From IMG/VR virus record IMGVR_UViG_3300032213_000931, positions 1 to 43,820 of that record: a DNA stretch of 43,820 nt; one strand, given 5' to 3'. The translations under genes were made by a program, and so were the position numbers. Below the pieces are notes generated by a model. The model had not been told where the DNA came from. It worked only from the letters and a program-made list of their open reading frames with translations, and searched no databases. Below, in pieces: positions 6,924 to 13,777 of this stretch (position 1 is its first letter; each line of letters begins with the position of its first letter). The stretch comes from a virus.

Positions 6924-7183
6924 GCTGCTTCCTTCTCTTGTTGTTGGATGTGTAGTGCCTCGTCGAGCAGCTGCTCGCGCAGCGTGTGCAGCGCGGCCAG
7001 TCGGTCGAAGTGGATGTTGCGGTCTGCGGCACAGGCCAGCGTGTCGCTGGGGTAGTCGCGACCGTTGGGCGTGACCTGCTTGAGCGCCTCGATGGCGTCC
7101 ATCAGGTGGTCCATCGCATTGCGGCGTGGGTTCATGAGGTCAAAGGCGCTGGAGCCGTTGATGTTCAGTGTTGGTCGGATCAT
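6920..7183 (-). CDS. Unknown early helical protein
   Basis: 87 aa, start MIRPTLNINGSSAFDLMNPR; AGGAG is 9 nt before the ATG. Helices include MDHLMDAIEALKQV and a C-terminal coiled-coil-like LREQLLDEALHIQQQEKEAA. Phage proteins with the layout 'short N-terminus, MDAIEAL, PN-RDY, LREQL' are common but unnamed. Function unknown. Confidence 0.65.
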   Translation of the reverse strand: MIRPTLNINGSSAFDLMNPRRNAMDHLMDAIEALKQVTPNGRDYPSDTLACAADRNIHFDRLAALHTLREQLLDEALHIQQQEKEAA

Positions 7184-7186
7184 GGC

Positions 7187-7378
7187 TCAAATCTCCTGTG
7201 TGCTGCTGTGGCCGTGCGCTTCATACGCATCGGTGTCGAAGATAAGTTTGCTGATGTCCTCGCCACGGAGGTCGCGGCACAGCTTGCGGTATCCGCCTTG
7301 GGGCGGATGGTTCTTGGTATCGCGGCGATACACATAGCCCTTCTTGGCCATGTCGTTGCGGATTTGGTCAGTAAGCAT
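7187..7378 (-). CDS. Small basic protein, unknown function
   Basis: 63 aa, MLTDQIRNDMAKKGYVYRRD onward, with AGGAG upstream. The N-terminal half is basic and the C-terminal half polar. No domain recognised. Confidence 0.6.
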   Translation of the reverse strand: MLTDQIRNDMAKKGYVYRRDTKNHPPQGGYRKLCRDLRGEDISKLIFDTDAYEAHGHSSTQEI

Positions 7379-7395
7379 ACTGCTGTCTCTCCTGC

Positions 7396-7578
7396 TTAGA
7401 AGTTGTCGTTGTTGCGAAGTTGGAACATGACGCTGTCGAACTTGCGCTCTTGCTGTTCCGTCAGTTCGGCGGTGTCCAAGAAGCGGTCCATGCTGCGATG
7501 AACCACGCGGGCGCGGTCATAGTCCTTGGCCTCTAGGGCGGCGTTGGCGCGGTTCAGAAGATCATAAAATTGTGTCAT
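7396..7578 (-). CDS. Small helical protein, unknown function
   Basis: 60 aa, MTQFYDLLNRANAALEAKDY onward, helical, with AGGAG 10 nt before the ATG. It begins just downstream (in the sense of transcription) of a GC hairpin at 7608-7623. Function unknown. Confidence 0.6.
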   Translation of the reverse strand: MTQFYDLLNRANAALEAKDYDRARVVHRSMDRFLDTAELTEQQERKFDSVMFQLRNNDNF

Positions 7579-7607
7579 GTTGTGTTGCTCCTGTTGCTGA
7601 TAAGGGT

Positions 7608-7623
7608 GGGGGCCGGAGCCCCC
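7608..7623 (-). terminator. GC hairpin between the first two early genes
   Basis: GGGGGC-CGGA-GCCCCC is a perfect 6-bp stem with a 4-nt loop, located between the stop of the first early gene and the RBS of the next. No T-run follows on the minus strand, so it is more likely an attenuator or mRNA-stabilising hairpin than a full terminator. Confidence 0.35.
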
Positions 7624-7629
7624 GTTGGG

Positions 7630-7815
7630 TTAGGCTGTGATGAACTCTGCGCTTAGCTCTGCGAACAGTGCGTCGATCCGGCGGCGCTTTGCTGATATGC
7701 GGGTTTGGCGGGGCTTGGTGTGCGCGTCATACAGGCCGCACTGCCAGATGGGATTGCCCTCGTCGTCGAAGCGCTTGTTCCACGCACCGCCGCAGTCACA
7801 TTCTTTCTTAGCCAT
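7630..7815 (-). CDS. 61-aa putative zinc-ribbon-like protein, first early gene
   Basis: Starts at ATG 7815 (MAKKECDCGGAWNKRFDDEG), with GGAG 9 nt before; an in-frame extension to 7878 runs through the promoter element and is rejected. A CxC pair near the N-terminus and a single Cys in IWQCGLYD give at most a degenerate metal site. The C-terminus is basic then helical (ISAKRRRIDALFAELSAEF). It is the first gene transcribed leftward from the divergent control region. Function unknown. Confidence 0.65.
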   Translation of the reverse strand: MAKKECDCGGAWNKRFDDEGNPIWQCGLYDAHTKPRQTRISAKRRRIDALFAELSAEFITA

Positions 7816-7834
7816 GATTTTTACTCCGTGTCTT

Positions 7835-7880
7835 CGTTGCTGATGCACTCTCCTAGTCGATGCAATCTGAGGTTGCAATA
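7835..7880 (-). promoter_or_regulatory. Early promoter cassette, copy 1
   Basis: Minus strand: TATTGCAA (7880-7873), 17-nt spacer, TAGGAG (7855-7850, a poor -10), then leader TGCATCAGCAACG (7847-7835), identical to the copy at 4647-4635. TGCAA-7 nt-TTGCA is a perfect inverted repeat. It is the most upstream leftward promoter seen, at the edge of the iteron field. Confidence 0.6.
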
Positions 7881-7895
7881 GCTAAAATGAAAAAA

Positions 7896-8137
7896 GTTTG
7901 CAGCACGTGCATTTTTTTACTCGTGCTGCAAATGCTGCATCGTGATGCGTGCTGCAGGGGTCATTTGCAGCATGAGTAATTTTTTACCAGTACCGCAGAA
8001 ATGCTGAGGTTTTTGGGCATTTGCAGCACGAAAATCGCTTCACGCTGCAAGTCGTGCTGCACGCTGCAGGCAGTGCTGCAGCACCGATGCAGGGTCATAA
8101 ACTACGTTTATGCCCTTCTCGTGCTGCACGCTGCACG
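7896..8137. repeat. Iteron field (GCTGCA/TGCAGC), candidate replication origin or master operator
   Basis: The gap 7816-8245 holds no gene. Within 7899-8135 the hexamer GCTGCA occurs nine times on + (starting 7925, 7934, 7951, 8044, 8056, 8063, 8075, 8123, 8130) and four times inverted (7899, 7966, 8022, 8077). About 0.1 would be expected by chance on both strands. TCGTGCTGCACGCTGCA (17 nt) is directly repeated at 8052 and 8119, with a variant at 7921. GTGCTGCAAATG (7923-7934) is a perfect inverse of 8018-8029, and GTGCTGCAGCAC (8073-8084) is a 12-bp palindrome. A/T-rich tracts lie at 7885-7899, 7911-7919 and 7977-7986. Iterons plus A/T tracts at a divergence point fit an origin or repressor operator; which of the two is inference. 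Confidence 0.7.
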
Positions 8138-8175
8138 GTGCCGATGCTGCGCTGATGCGGTGAAAAATGATGGGG

Positions 8176-8204
8176 TTGCGTATGCTGTGGATCGTTCGTA
8201 TATG
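8176..8204 (+). promoter_or_regulatory. Candidate rightward promoter for packaging and head genes
   Basis: TTGCGT (8176-8181), 17-nt spacer, TATATG (8199-8204) is a sigma70-like arrangement 42 nt before the small terminase ATG. It is the only such pair I noticed between the iteron field and the first rightward gene. Prediction by eye only. Confidence 0.4.
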
Positions 8205-8245
8205 GGTCGGGACTGGAAGCCCTGTCGATATTACGGAGCAAGCAG

Positions 8246-8734
8246 ATGCCATACCCGGCCAAGAAGAACCCCAAGCTCATCGAAGAAGTGCTGTCGCGTA
8301 TCGCGCAAGGCGAGACGTTGGCTGCGCTCGGCCGTGAGTTGGATTTCCATCCGCAGAGTTGGGCTGATTGGATGCGCGCAGACGAAGCCTTGGCCATCGC
8401 GTACGCAGACGCGCGCGACACGGGCCATGACGTCATCGCCGAGGACGCGCTGCGCATCATCGACGAAGAACCAGAGCGCGTGGTGCAGATTGACGAGGAC
8501 GGCAAGAAGTCAACGTCGCGCATCGACAGCGCCGGTGTCGCGTGGGCAAAGAACCGCGCAGAGCTTCGCCTCAAGCTGCTGGCGAAGTGGAACCCGAAGA
8601 AGTACGGCGACAAGCAGACGGTCGACGTCGGCAACAAGGACGGCGAGACGCTGAAGGTCGACAACGGTGTGGACACCGTCGCGCTCACGCTGCAGCTCGC
8701 TGAGGCGCTGCGCGCAAAGGGTGACGACAAGTGA
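8246..8734 (+). CDS. Terminase small subunit
   Basis: 162 aa. Recognises phage DNA and feeds it to the large subunit. An N-terminal helix-turn-helix (about residues 8-45: LIEEVLSRIAQGETLAALGR, then WADWMRADEALAIAYADARD) leads into a helical oligomerisation region. The tail is the characteristic RAELRLKLLAKWNPKKYGDK followed by a polar region. This is the Sf6/terminase-small-like layout. GGAG lies 7 nt before the ATG. It is the first rightward gene and is followed by a coiled-coil ORF and the large subunit. Confidence 0.85.
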   Translation: MPYPAKKNPKLIEEVLSRIAQGETLAALGRELDFHPQSWADWMRADEALAIAYADARDTGHDVIAEDALRIIDEEPERVVQIDEDGKKSTSRIDSAGVAWAKNRAELRLKLLAKWNPKKYGDKQTVDVGNKDGETLKVDNGVDTVALTLQLAEALRAKGDDK

Positions 8735-8904
8735 TCTGGAACCCATGGCGCAAAATCCGCGAACTGCAGGCCGAACTCGACAAGGCGACGCGCGAGCGCA
8801 ATGACTTTGAGTTCGAGCTATCCCGCGCATGTGATCGATACGACAAGGTGCGTGACATGAACACCCAACTGCGCGACGCGCTAAGCCTATATCGGAACGC
8901 GTGA
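8731..8904 (+). CDS. 57-aa coiled-coil protein between the terminase genes
   Basis: Starts with GTG overlapping the small-terminase stop (GTGA), and its TGA overlaps the GTG start of the large terminase in the same way, so both ends are coupled. The product (start IWNPWRKIRELQAELDKATR) is a single charged coiled coil with one Cys. There is no membrane helix, so it is not an Rz-like protein. Possibly a packaging accessory; function unknown. Confidence 0.6.
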   Translation: MIWNPWRKIRELQAELDKATRERNDFEFELSRACDRYDKVRDMNTQLRDALSLYRNA

Positions 8905-10364
8905 CAGACGTCAGCACCCTCCTCGCCCAGCTCAGCCCTGAGCAGCGCGTACACCTCGACTGGCAGCGCCGCTGGCGCGCGACCGCTCGTGCCAATCAGA
9001 TGGTGCCGACGGTCGACTGGAGCGAGTGTGGCTATCTGGCAGGTCGCGGCTTCGGCAAGACACGCGTCGGCGCAGAGTGGATCACGCGCGCCGTGTTCGA
9101 AGATCCGAGCGGCTTCGACAGCTGCGTCATCGCCCCGACCTATCAGGACGTGAAGTTCACCTGCTTCGAAGGCGAGAGCGGCATCCTGTCCGTCCTGCCG
9201 CCCGAGCTACTGGTAGAACACAACAAGTCGGACATGATCATCAAGATGCGAAACGTCGCAGGTGGTGTCAGCACGATACGCGGCTTCACGGCCGAGAAGC
9301 CCGAGCGACTGCGCGGGCCGCAGCACTGTCGCGGCTGGTTCGACGAGCTGGCTGCGTGGCAGTACGACGAGGACACATGGGACATGGCCATGATGGGCCT
9401 GCGTCTGGGCATCAGCCCGCAGGTGCTGTGGACGACGACGCCAAAGCCAAAGGAACTGATCCGCAAGCTCAGTGCGCCCCAGCCGGGTCGGCTCATCGTG
9501 CGGGGCTCGACCTTCGACAACAAGGCCAACCTGCCCGACAGCTTCTTCAAGCAGCTGGAGCAGTACGAGGGCACGACCATCGGCCGACAGGAACTGTATG
9601 GCGAGCTGATCGACCCCGAAGAGAGCGGCATCGTCAAGCGCAGCGACTTCAGGCTCTGGCCTGCCAAGCGCGTGCTGCCGCCGCTGGACTACATCATCCT
9701 GTCCCTCGACACGGCCTTCACCGAGGCAACGTACGACAAGAAGAAGGGCGACGCGGACAGCACGGCCTGCGTCGTGATGGGCAGCTTCCACGACAAGGAA
9801 GGCAACAGCCACCTGATCCTGCTCGACTGCTGGTCGGAGCAGATGGGCATGCCCGACCTCATCAAGCGCGTGAAGAAGGAGCTGAACGTCAGCTACGGCG
9901 ACGATCAGGACACGGCCCTCATCAAGCCCATGTTCGGCAGCGCCAAGCCATTGACGGCAGGCCGCAAGCCAGACCTCTGCCTGATCGAAGACAAGGGCAG
10001 CGGCATCAGCCTGCGCCAGATGCTCGAACGCGAAGGCATCGAGGCGTACGCGTACAACCCCGGCCGCGCCGACAAGCTGGCGCGCCTGCACATGGTCAGC
10101 CACATCTTCGCACGCAAGCGCATCTGGCTGCCCGAGAGCGACAAATATCCGGGCCGCCCACGCACATGGGTCGAGCCAATGTTGGCGCAACTCTGCGCGT
10201 TTACCGGCCCCGGAAGCGTCAAGCATGACGACTATGTTGACGCCATGACGCAGTGCATCAGGCTTTGCATCGACAAAAACCTTGTGTCTGTGCTAAAGAC
10301 TGCCAAACCCGGTGAGGTTCTACGGCCGCCGCCGAAGGTTGTCCCGAACCCGTACGCCACTTGA
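8901..10364 (+). CDS. Terminase large subunit
   Basis: 487 aa DNA-packaging motor with ATPase and nuclease domains. Walker A AGRGFGKT (47-54), Walker B GWFDEL (145-150), coupling motif WTTTPKP (177-183). The RNase H-fold nuclease has LSLDTAF (Asp270), IEDKGSG (Glu363) and HDDYVDA (Asp443/444). Length and motif order are typical of the Terminase_6 group. GTG start at 8901 overlaps the upstream stop; only a weak GGA lies upstream, so translation is probably coupled. Confidence 0.97.
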   Translation: MTDVSTLLAQLSPEQRVHLDWQRRWRATARANQMVPTVDWSECGYLAGRGFGKTRVGAEWITRAVFEDPSGFDSCVIAPTYQDVKFTCFEGESGILSVLPPELLVEHNKSDMIIKMRNVAGGVSTIRGFTAEKPERLRGPQHCRGWFDELAAWQYDEDTWDMAMMGLRLGISPQVLWTTTPKPKELIRKLSAPQPGRLIVRGSTFDNKANLPDSFFKQLEQYEGTTIGRQELYGELIDPEESGIVKRSDFRLWPAKRVLPPLDYIILSLDTAFTEATYDKKKGDADSTACVVMGSFHDKEGNSHLILLDCWSEQMGMPDLIKRVKKELNVSYGDDQDTALIKPMFGSAKPLTAGRKPDLCLIEDKGSGISLRQMLEREGIEAYAYNPGRADKLARLHMVSHIFARKRIWLPESDKYPGRPRTWVEPMLAQLCAFTGPGSVKHDDYVDAMTQCIRLCIDKNLVSVLKTAKPGEVLRPPPKVVPNPYAT

Positions 10365-10375
10365 AGGATTGATCT

Positions 10376-12967
10376 ATGGTCGAAGAAGACGAACTGCCGG
10401 AAGGCGAGATGGTTGAACTGGAGGACGACGCGGTTGACGTCGAGGACACCGAGGACGGCGGCGCTATCGTCACGCTCGACGAGGAAGATCCGGCCGCAGG
10501 CGAGAGCGAGTTCTACGCCAACCTCGCCGAGACCATGCCCGAGCCGGACATGGCGCGGATTGCCAGTCAGTTCCTCGACCTAATCAGCAAGGACAAGGAC
10601 GCGCGCAAGAAGCGCGACGAGCAGTACGAGGAAGGCCTGCGTCGCACCGGTCTGGGCGACGACGCCCCCGGCGGCGCGCAGTTCCAAGGCGCGTCGAAGG
10701 TCGTCCACCCCATGCTGACCGAGGCCTGCGTTGACTTCGCGGCCCGCTCAATCAAGGAACTGTGGCCCGCGAACGGCCCCGTCAAGGACATGGTCGTTGG
10801 CGACACCGACCAGAAGAAGGTCGACAAGGCCAAGCGCAAGTCGGCCCTGCTCAACTGGCAGCTGACCGTGCAGGCACAAGAGGCCCGCGCCGAACTGGAG
10901 CAGATGCTGACCCAGCTGCCGCTCGGCGGCGCGCAGTACCTCAAGCTGGGCTGGGACGACCGTCGCAACCGGCCGAACTTCCTTGCCGTCATGATCGACG
11001 ACATGCTGCTGCCGTACGCAGCGACCAACTTCTACAGCGCGCAGCGCAAGACGCACGTGCAGTACATCACGGCGCTCGATTACCAGCAACGTGTAAAATC
11101 TGGCATGTACCGCGACATCGACCTGACGCCGCCGGGCCTTGAGCCCGAGGCCTCGCTGGCCGAGCAGGCGAACAACAAGATCGAAGGCCGCACCGACACG
11201 AGCTACAACGAGGACGGTCTGCGCACCGTCTACGAGGTGTACGCCATCACGCAGATTGAGGAGGGCGAAGACGCCTCTCCGTACATCATCACAATCGACA
11301 AGTCCTCGGGCAAGGTGCTGTCCATCTACCGCAACTGGGACGAAGAGGACGAAACGCGCGAAGAGATGACGTGGATCGTCGAGTTCCCGTTCATCCCATG
11401 GCGCGGCGCGTACCCAATCGGCCTGCCGCAGATGGTCGGCGGCCTGAGCGCTGCCGCCACCGGCGCGTTGCGTGCGTTGCTCGACAGCGCGCACATCCAG
11501 AACGTGCCGACGATGCTCAAGCTCAAGGGCGGGACGCGCGGCGGCCAGACGCTGAACATCCAGCCGACGCAGGTCGAAGAGATCGAAGGCGGCCTGAACG
11601 TGGACGACGTGCGCAAGATTGCCATGCCGCTGCCGTTCAACCCGCCATCGCCAACGCTGTTCCAGTTGCTGGGCTTCCTCGTCGAGGCAGGCAAGGGCGT
11701 CATCCGCACGTCCATGGAAGATCTGCCAGACAGCCAAGCCAACGCGCCGGTCGGCACAACGCTGGCCCGCATCGAGCAGGGCATGGTCGTGTTCAACGCA
11801 ATCCACAGCCGCCTGCACGACGCAATGGGCCGCATGCTGCGCGTGCTGCACCGCCTCAACGAGATGTACCTCGATGACGAGCGGCTGGAGCAAGAGGCTG
11901 GCGAAGAGCTGGCGTCGCGCGCCGACTTCGAAGGCCCGATGGACGTTGTGCCAGTCAGCGACCCGAACATCTTCAGCGAGGCCCAGCGCTACGCGCAGGT
12001 GCAGGCAGTGGCGCAGCGCGCACAGATGCTGCCGCAGCTGTACAACCAGCGCAAAGTCGAGGAGCGCATCCTCTCCACGCTCAAGATCCCCGACTTTGAT
12101 GCGCTGCTCAACCCAGCCGTCGAGCCCGAGGAACAGAACGCCGTGGACGAGAACGTCGCGGCCGCACTGGGCCGCCCAGTCGTGGCCTTCCCTGAGCAGG
12201 ACCACATCGCGCACATCAAGACGCACCTCGGCTTCATGATGAACCCGATGCTCGGCGCGGGGCCGATGTTCCAACAGACGTTCATCCCCGGCATCATCAA
12301 CCACCTCAAGGAACACGTCGCGCTCTGGTACATGAAGAACACCATGGATCTGGCCGAGAGCGTGGCCGACGTAGACTTTGACGAGTTGGGCCAGCAGGAA
12401 CACAGCGACGAGGACAAACGTGCATTCGACCGCATGTTGGCCGAGGCGTCGATGGTCGTCAGCGAGAAGGCCGGTGCCATCTTCGCCGACTTGCCGCCAA
12501 TCATCGAGCAGGCGCAGCAGATGATCCAGCAGTTCCAGCAGCCGCCCCCGATGGACCCATCGCAAGTGGCCATGCAGACGGCGCAGCAGCGCATGCAGCT
12601 GGACACGCAGAAGATGCAACTCGAAGGTCAGAAGGCCCAGCAGCAGATGCAGCTGGATCAGGCCAACATGCAGATGAAGCAGGCCGAGGCGCAGCAGCAG
12701 ATGCAACTCGAGCAGCAGAAGCTCATGCTGCAGCAGCAACTTGCAGAAATCAACGCGCAGATGGATCAGGCCAAAGCCCAGCAGGACTTGGCCGCGCTTG
12801 CGATGAAGGAAGACCGCGAAGATGCACGCACCGCAGCCGAGCTTCAGGCTCGCGCCGCAATGAACCAAGCCGACAACCAGACGGCCATGACCCTCGCGGA
12901 AATGGAGATGTTGTCTGGCGAGAAAATCGCAGTGTCGACCGGCACTGGGATCAACCCGCAGCCATAA
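10376..12967 (+). CDS. Portal protein with long Gln/Met-rich C-terminus
   Basis: 863 aa dodecameric portal forming the DNA entry channel. An acidic N-terminus (1-45) precedes the core with features of P22-like podoviral portals: FQGASKVVHPMLTEACVDFA, then PLPFNPPSPTLFQLLGFLVE, then NAPVGTTLARIEQGM and HSRLHDAMGRMLRVLHRL. From about residue 715 a long coiled-coil tail repeats QQMQLD/QMQLE, like the barrel of long portals. Located directly after the large terminase, ATG with GAAGGA upstream. A 767-codon antisense ORF over this gene is a compositional shadow. Confidence 0.92.
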   Translation: MVEEDELPEGEMVELEDDAVDVEDTEDGGAIVTLDEEDPAAGESEFYANLAETMPEPDMARIASQFLDLISKDKDARKKRDEQYEEGLRRTGLGDDAPGGAQFQGASKVVHPMLTEACVDFAARSIKELWPANGPVKDMVVGDTDQKKVDKAKRKSALLNWQLTVQAQEARAELEQMLTQLPLGGAQYLKLGWDDRRNRPNFLAVMIDDMLLPYAATNFYSAQRKTHVQYITALDYQQRVKSGMYRDIDLTPPGLEPEASLAEQANNKIEGRTDTSYNEDGLRTVYEVYAITQIEEGEDASPYIITIDKSSGKVLSIYRNWDEEDETREEMTWIVEFPFIPWRGAYPIGLPQMVGGLSAAATGALRALLDSAHIQNVPTMLKLKGGTRGGQTLNIQPTQVEEIEGGLNVDDVRKIAMPLPFNPPSPTLFQLLGFLVEAGKGVIRTSMEDLPDSQANAPVGTTLARIEQGMVVFNAIHSRLHDAMGRMLRVLHRLNEMYLDDERLEQEAGEELASRADFEGPMDVVPVSDPNIFSEAQRYAQVQAVAQRAQMLPQLYNQRKVEERILSTLKIPDFDALLNPAVEPEEQNAVDENVAAALGRPVVAFPEQDHIAHIKTHLGFMMNPMLGAGPMFQQTFIPGIINHLKEHVALWYMKNTMDLAESVADVDFDELGQQEHSDEDKRAFDRMLAEASMVVSEKAGAIFADLPPIIEQAQQMIQQFQQPPPMDPSQVAMQTAQQRMQLDTQKMQLEGQKAQQQMQLDQANMQMKQAEAQQQMQLEQQKLMLQQQLAEINAQMDQAKAQQDLAALAMKEDREDARTAAELQARAAMNQADNQTAMTLAEMEMLSGEKIAVSTGTGINPQP

Positions 12968-12977
12968 GGAGAAAAAC

Positions 12978-13115
12978 ATGGCAAAGGAACCTACCAAGCA
13001 AGCCGACACGAAGGGCGAAAAAGTCCCTGAGACGGCAATCCCTCTGCACAAGAAGCTCGCTATGGGTCAGAACCCTGACACCGGCGCTGGCTCGGGGCCG
13101 AAGACCCCAGCGTGA
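12978..13115 (+). CDS. 45-aa polar peptide after the portal gene
   Basis: ATG 12978 with AAGGAG 7-8 nt upstream; the stop overlaps the next gene's GTG (GTGA). The product is polar, Lys/Thr/Gly-rich and probably disordered (starts MAKEPTKQADTKGEKVPETA, ends GSGPKTPA). Position and RBS support it; function unknown. Confidence 0.55.
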   Translation: MAKEPTKQADTKGEKVPETAIPLHKKLAMGQNPDTGAGSGPKTPA

Positions 13116-13306
13116 GGATCGAGATGTTTCTCCAACGCTTGGAGACAGCGCAGGCCGAGCTTGCGAAAGAAGCGTTGGAGCGACCGTCCGGCCGCGAAGC
13201 CTTCGACTACGGTCGGGCTGTCGGCCTCCATGCTGGCCTTGAGCTTGCGAAGCAGACCATCATCGAGATGGTCGCAGAGCATGAGCGAAAAGGCTTTGAC
13301 CTCTAA
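13112..13306 (+). CDS. Small helical head-region protein, unknown
   Basis: 64 aa from the GTG at 13112 (overlapping the previous stop), or 60 aa from the ATG at 13124, which has GAGG 6 nt before it; both are plausible. Helical, with GREAFDYGRAVGLHAGLELA and a C-terminal AKQTIIEMVAEHERKG. Small proteins of this 'FDYGR..G..AGLE.AK' type are frequent in phage head modules, without known function. Confidence 0.6.
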   Translation: MRIEMFLQRLETAQAELAKEALERPSGREAFDYGRAVGLHAGLELAKQTIIEMVAEHERKGFDL

Positions 13307-13326
13307 CTGCAAAGAAAGAAGCACTG

Positions 13327-13752
13327 ATGCAGGAAATTGCGAATAAGATTGATTTTGGGTACGCGAGCGTCGACGAGGCGTTCCCAGCCTGCGATCCGGG
13401 CGTGCAACCGTTTGGCAGCCGCGTGCTGTGCCAGATCCGCACACCTAAAAAAGAAACCAAGGGTGGGATCATCTTGCCCTCCGATGTTCGGGAGACCGAG
13501 CATTACAACACGCAGGTGGCCAAAGTTATTGGCGTTGGCGCACTTGCCTTCAAGAACCGCAACACAATGGACCCGTGGCCAGAGGGCTCGTGGTGCGAAG
13601 TCGGCGACTTCGTCCGCATCCCGCGTTACGGCGGCGACCGTTGGTCGGTAAAAACACCCGATGGCGATGAGGCCATTGTGGTTATCTTCAACGACCTCGA
13701 TTTGGTTGGCAAGGTCACGGGCGATCCGCTTGCGATCAAAGCCTTCCTGTAA
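13327..13752 (+). CDS. GroES-like co-chaperonin
   Basis: 141 aa Cpn10-fold protein. FGSRVLCQIRTPKKETKGGI (29-48) reproduces the GroES first strand and mobile loop (GGIILP, 47-52, which docks to GroEL). It is followed by QVAKVIGVGALAF, EVGDFVRIPRYGG (91-103) and EAIVVIFNDLDLVGKV. It lies between portal and scaffold, so it likely recruits host GroEL for capsid-protein folding, as T4 gp31 does. No GroEL is visible in the window. Longer than bacterial GroES (about 97 aa) through N-terminal and loop extensions. Confidence 0.85.
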   Translation: MQEIANKIDFGYASVDEAFPACDPGVQPFGSRVLCQIRTPKKETKGGIILPSDVRETEHYNTQVAKVIGVGALAFKNRNTMDPWPEGSWCEVGDFVRIPRYGGDRWSVKTPDGDEAIVVIFNDLDLVGKVTGDPLAIKAFL

Positions 13753-13777
13753 TTGATAAGGCTGAAAGGAGCCGGTT

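Noticed and set aside
7896-8137. CRISPR array
   Set aside because: The repeats are short, unevenly spaced and on both strands, not 25-40 nt units with constant spacers.
8001-8654. 217-codon ORF starting in the iteron field
   Set aside because: No RBS; the start lies in repetitive noncoding DNA and the rest overlaps the small terminase in another frame.
9026-10228. 400-codon alternative-frame ORF inside the large terminase
   Set aside because: Arg/His/Pro-rich shadow of the terminase frame, which carries all catalytic motifs.
10748-13051. 767-codon antisense ORF over the portal gene
   Set aside because: Frame shadow of a GC-rich, Gln-rich coding strand; the product is compositionally His/Leu/Arg biased, without domains, and the portal on the other strand is certain.
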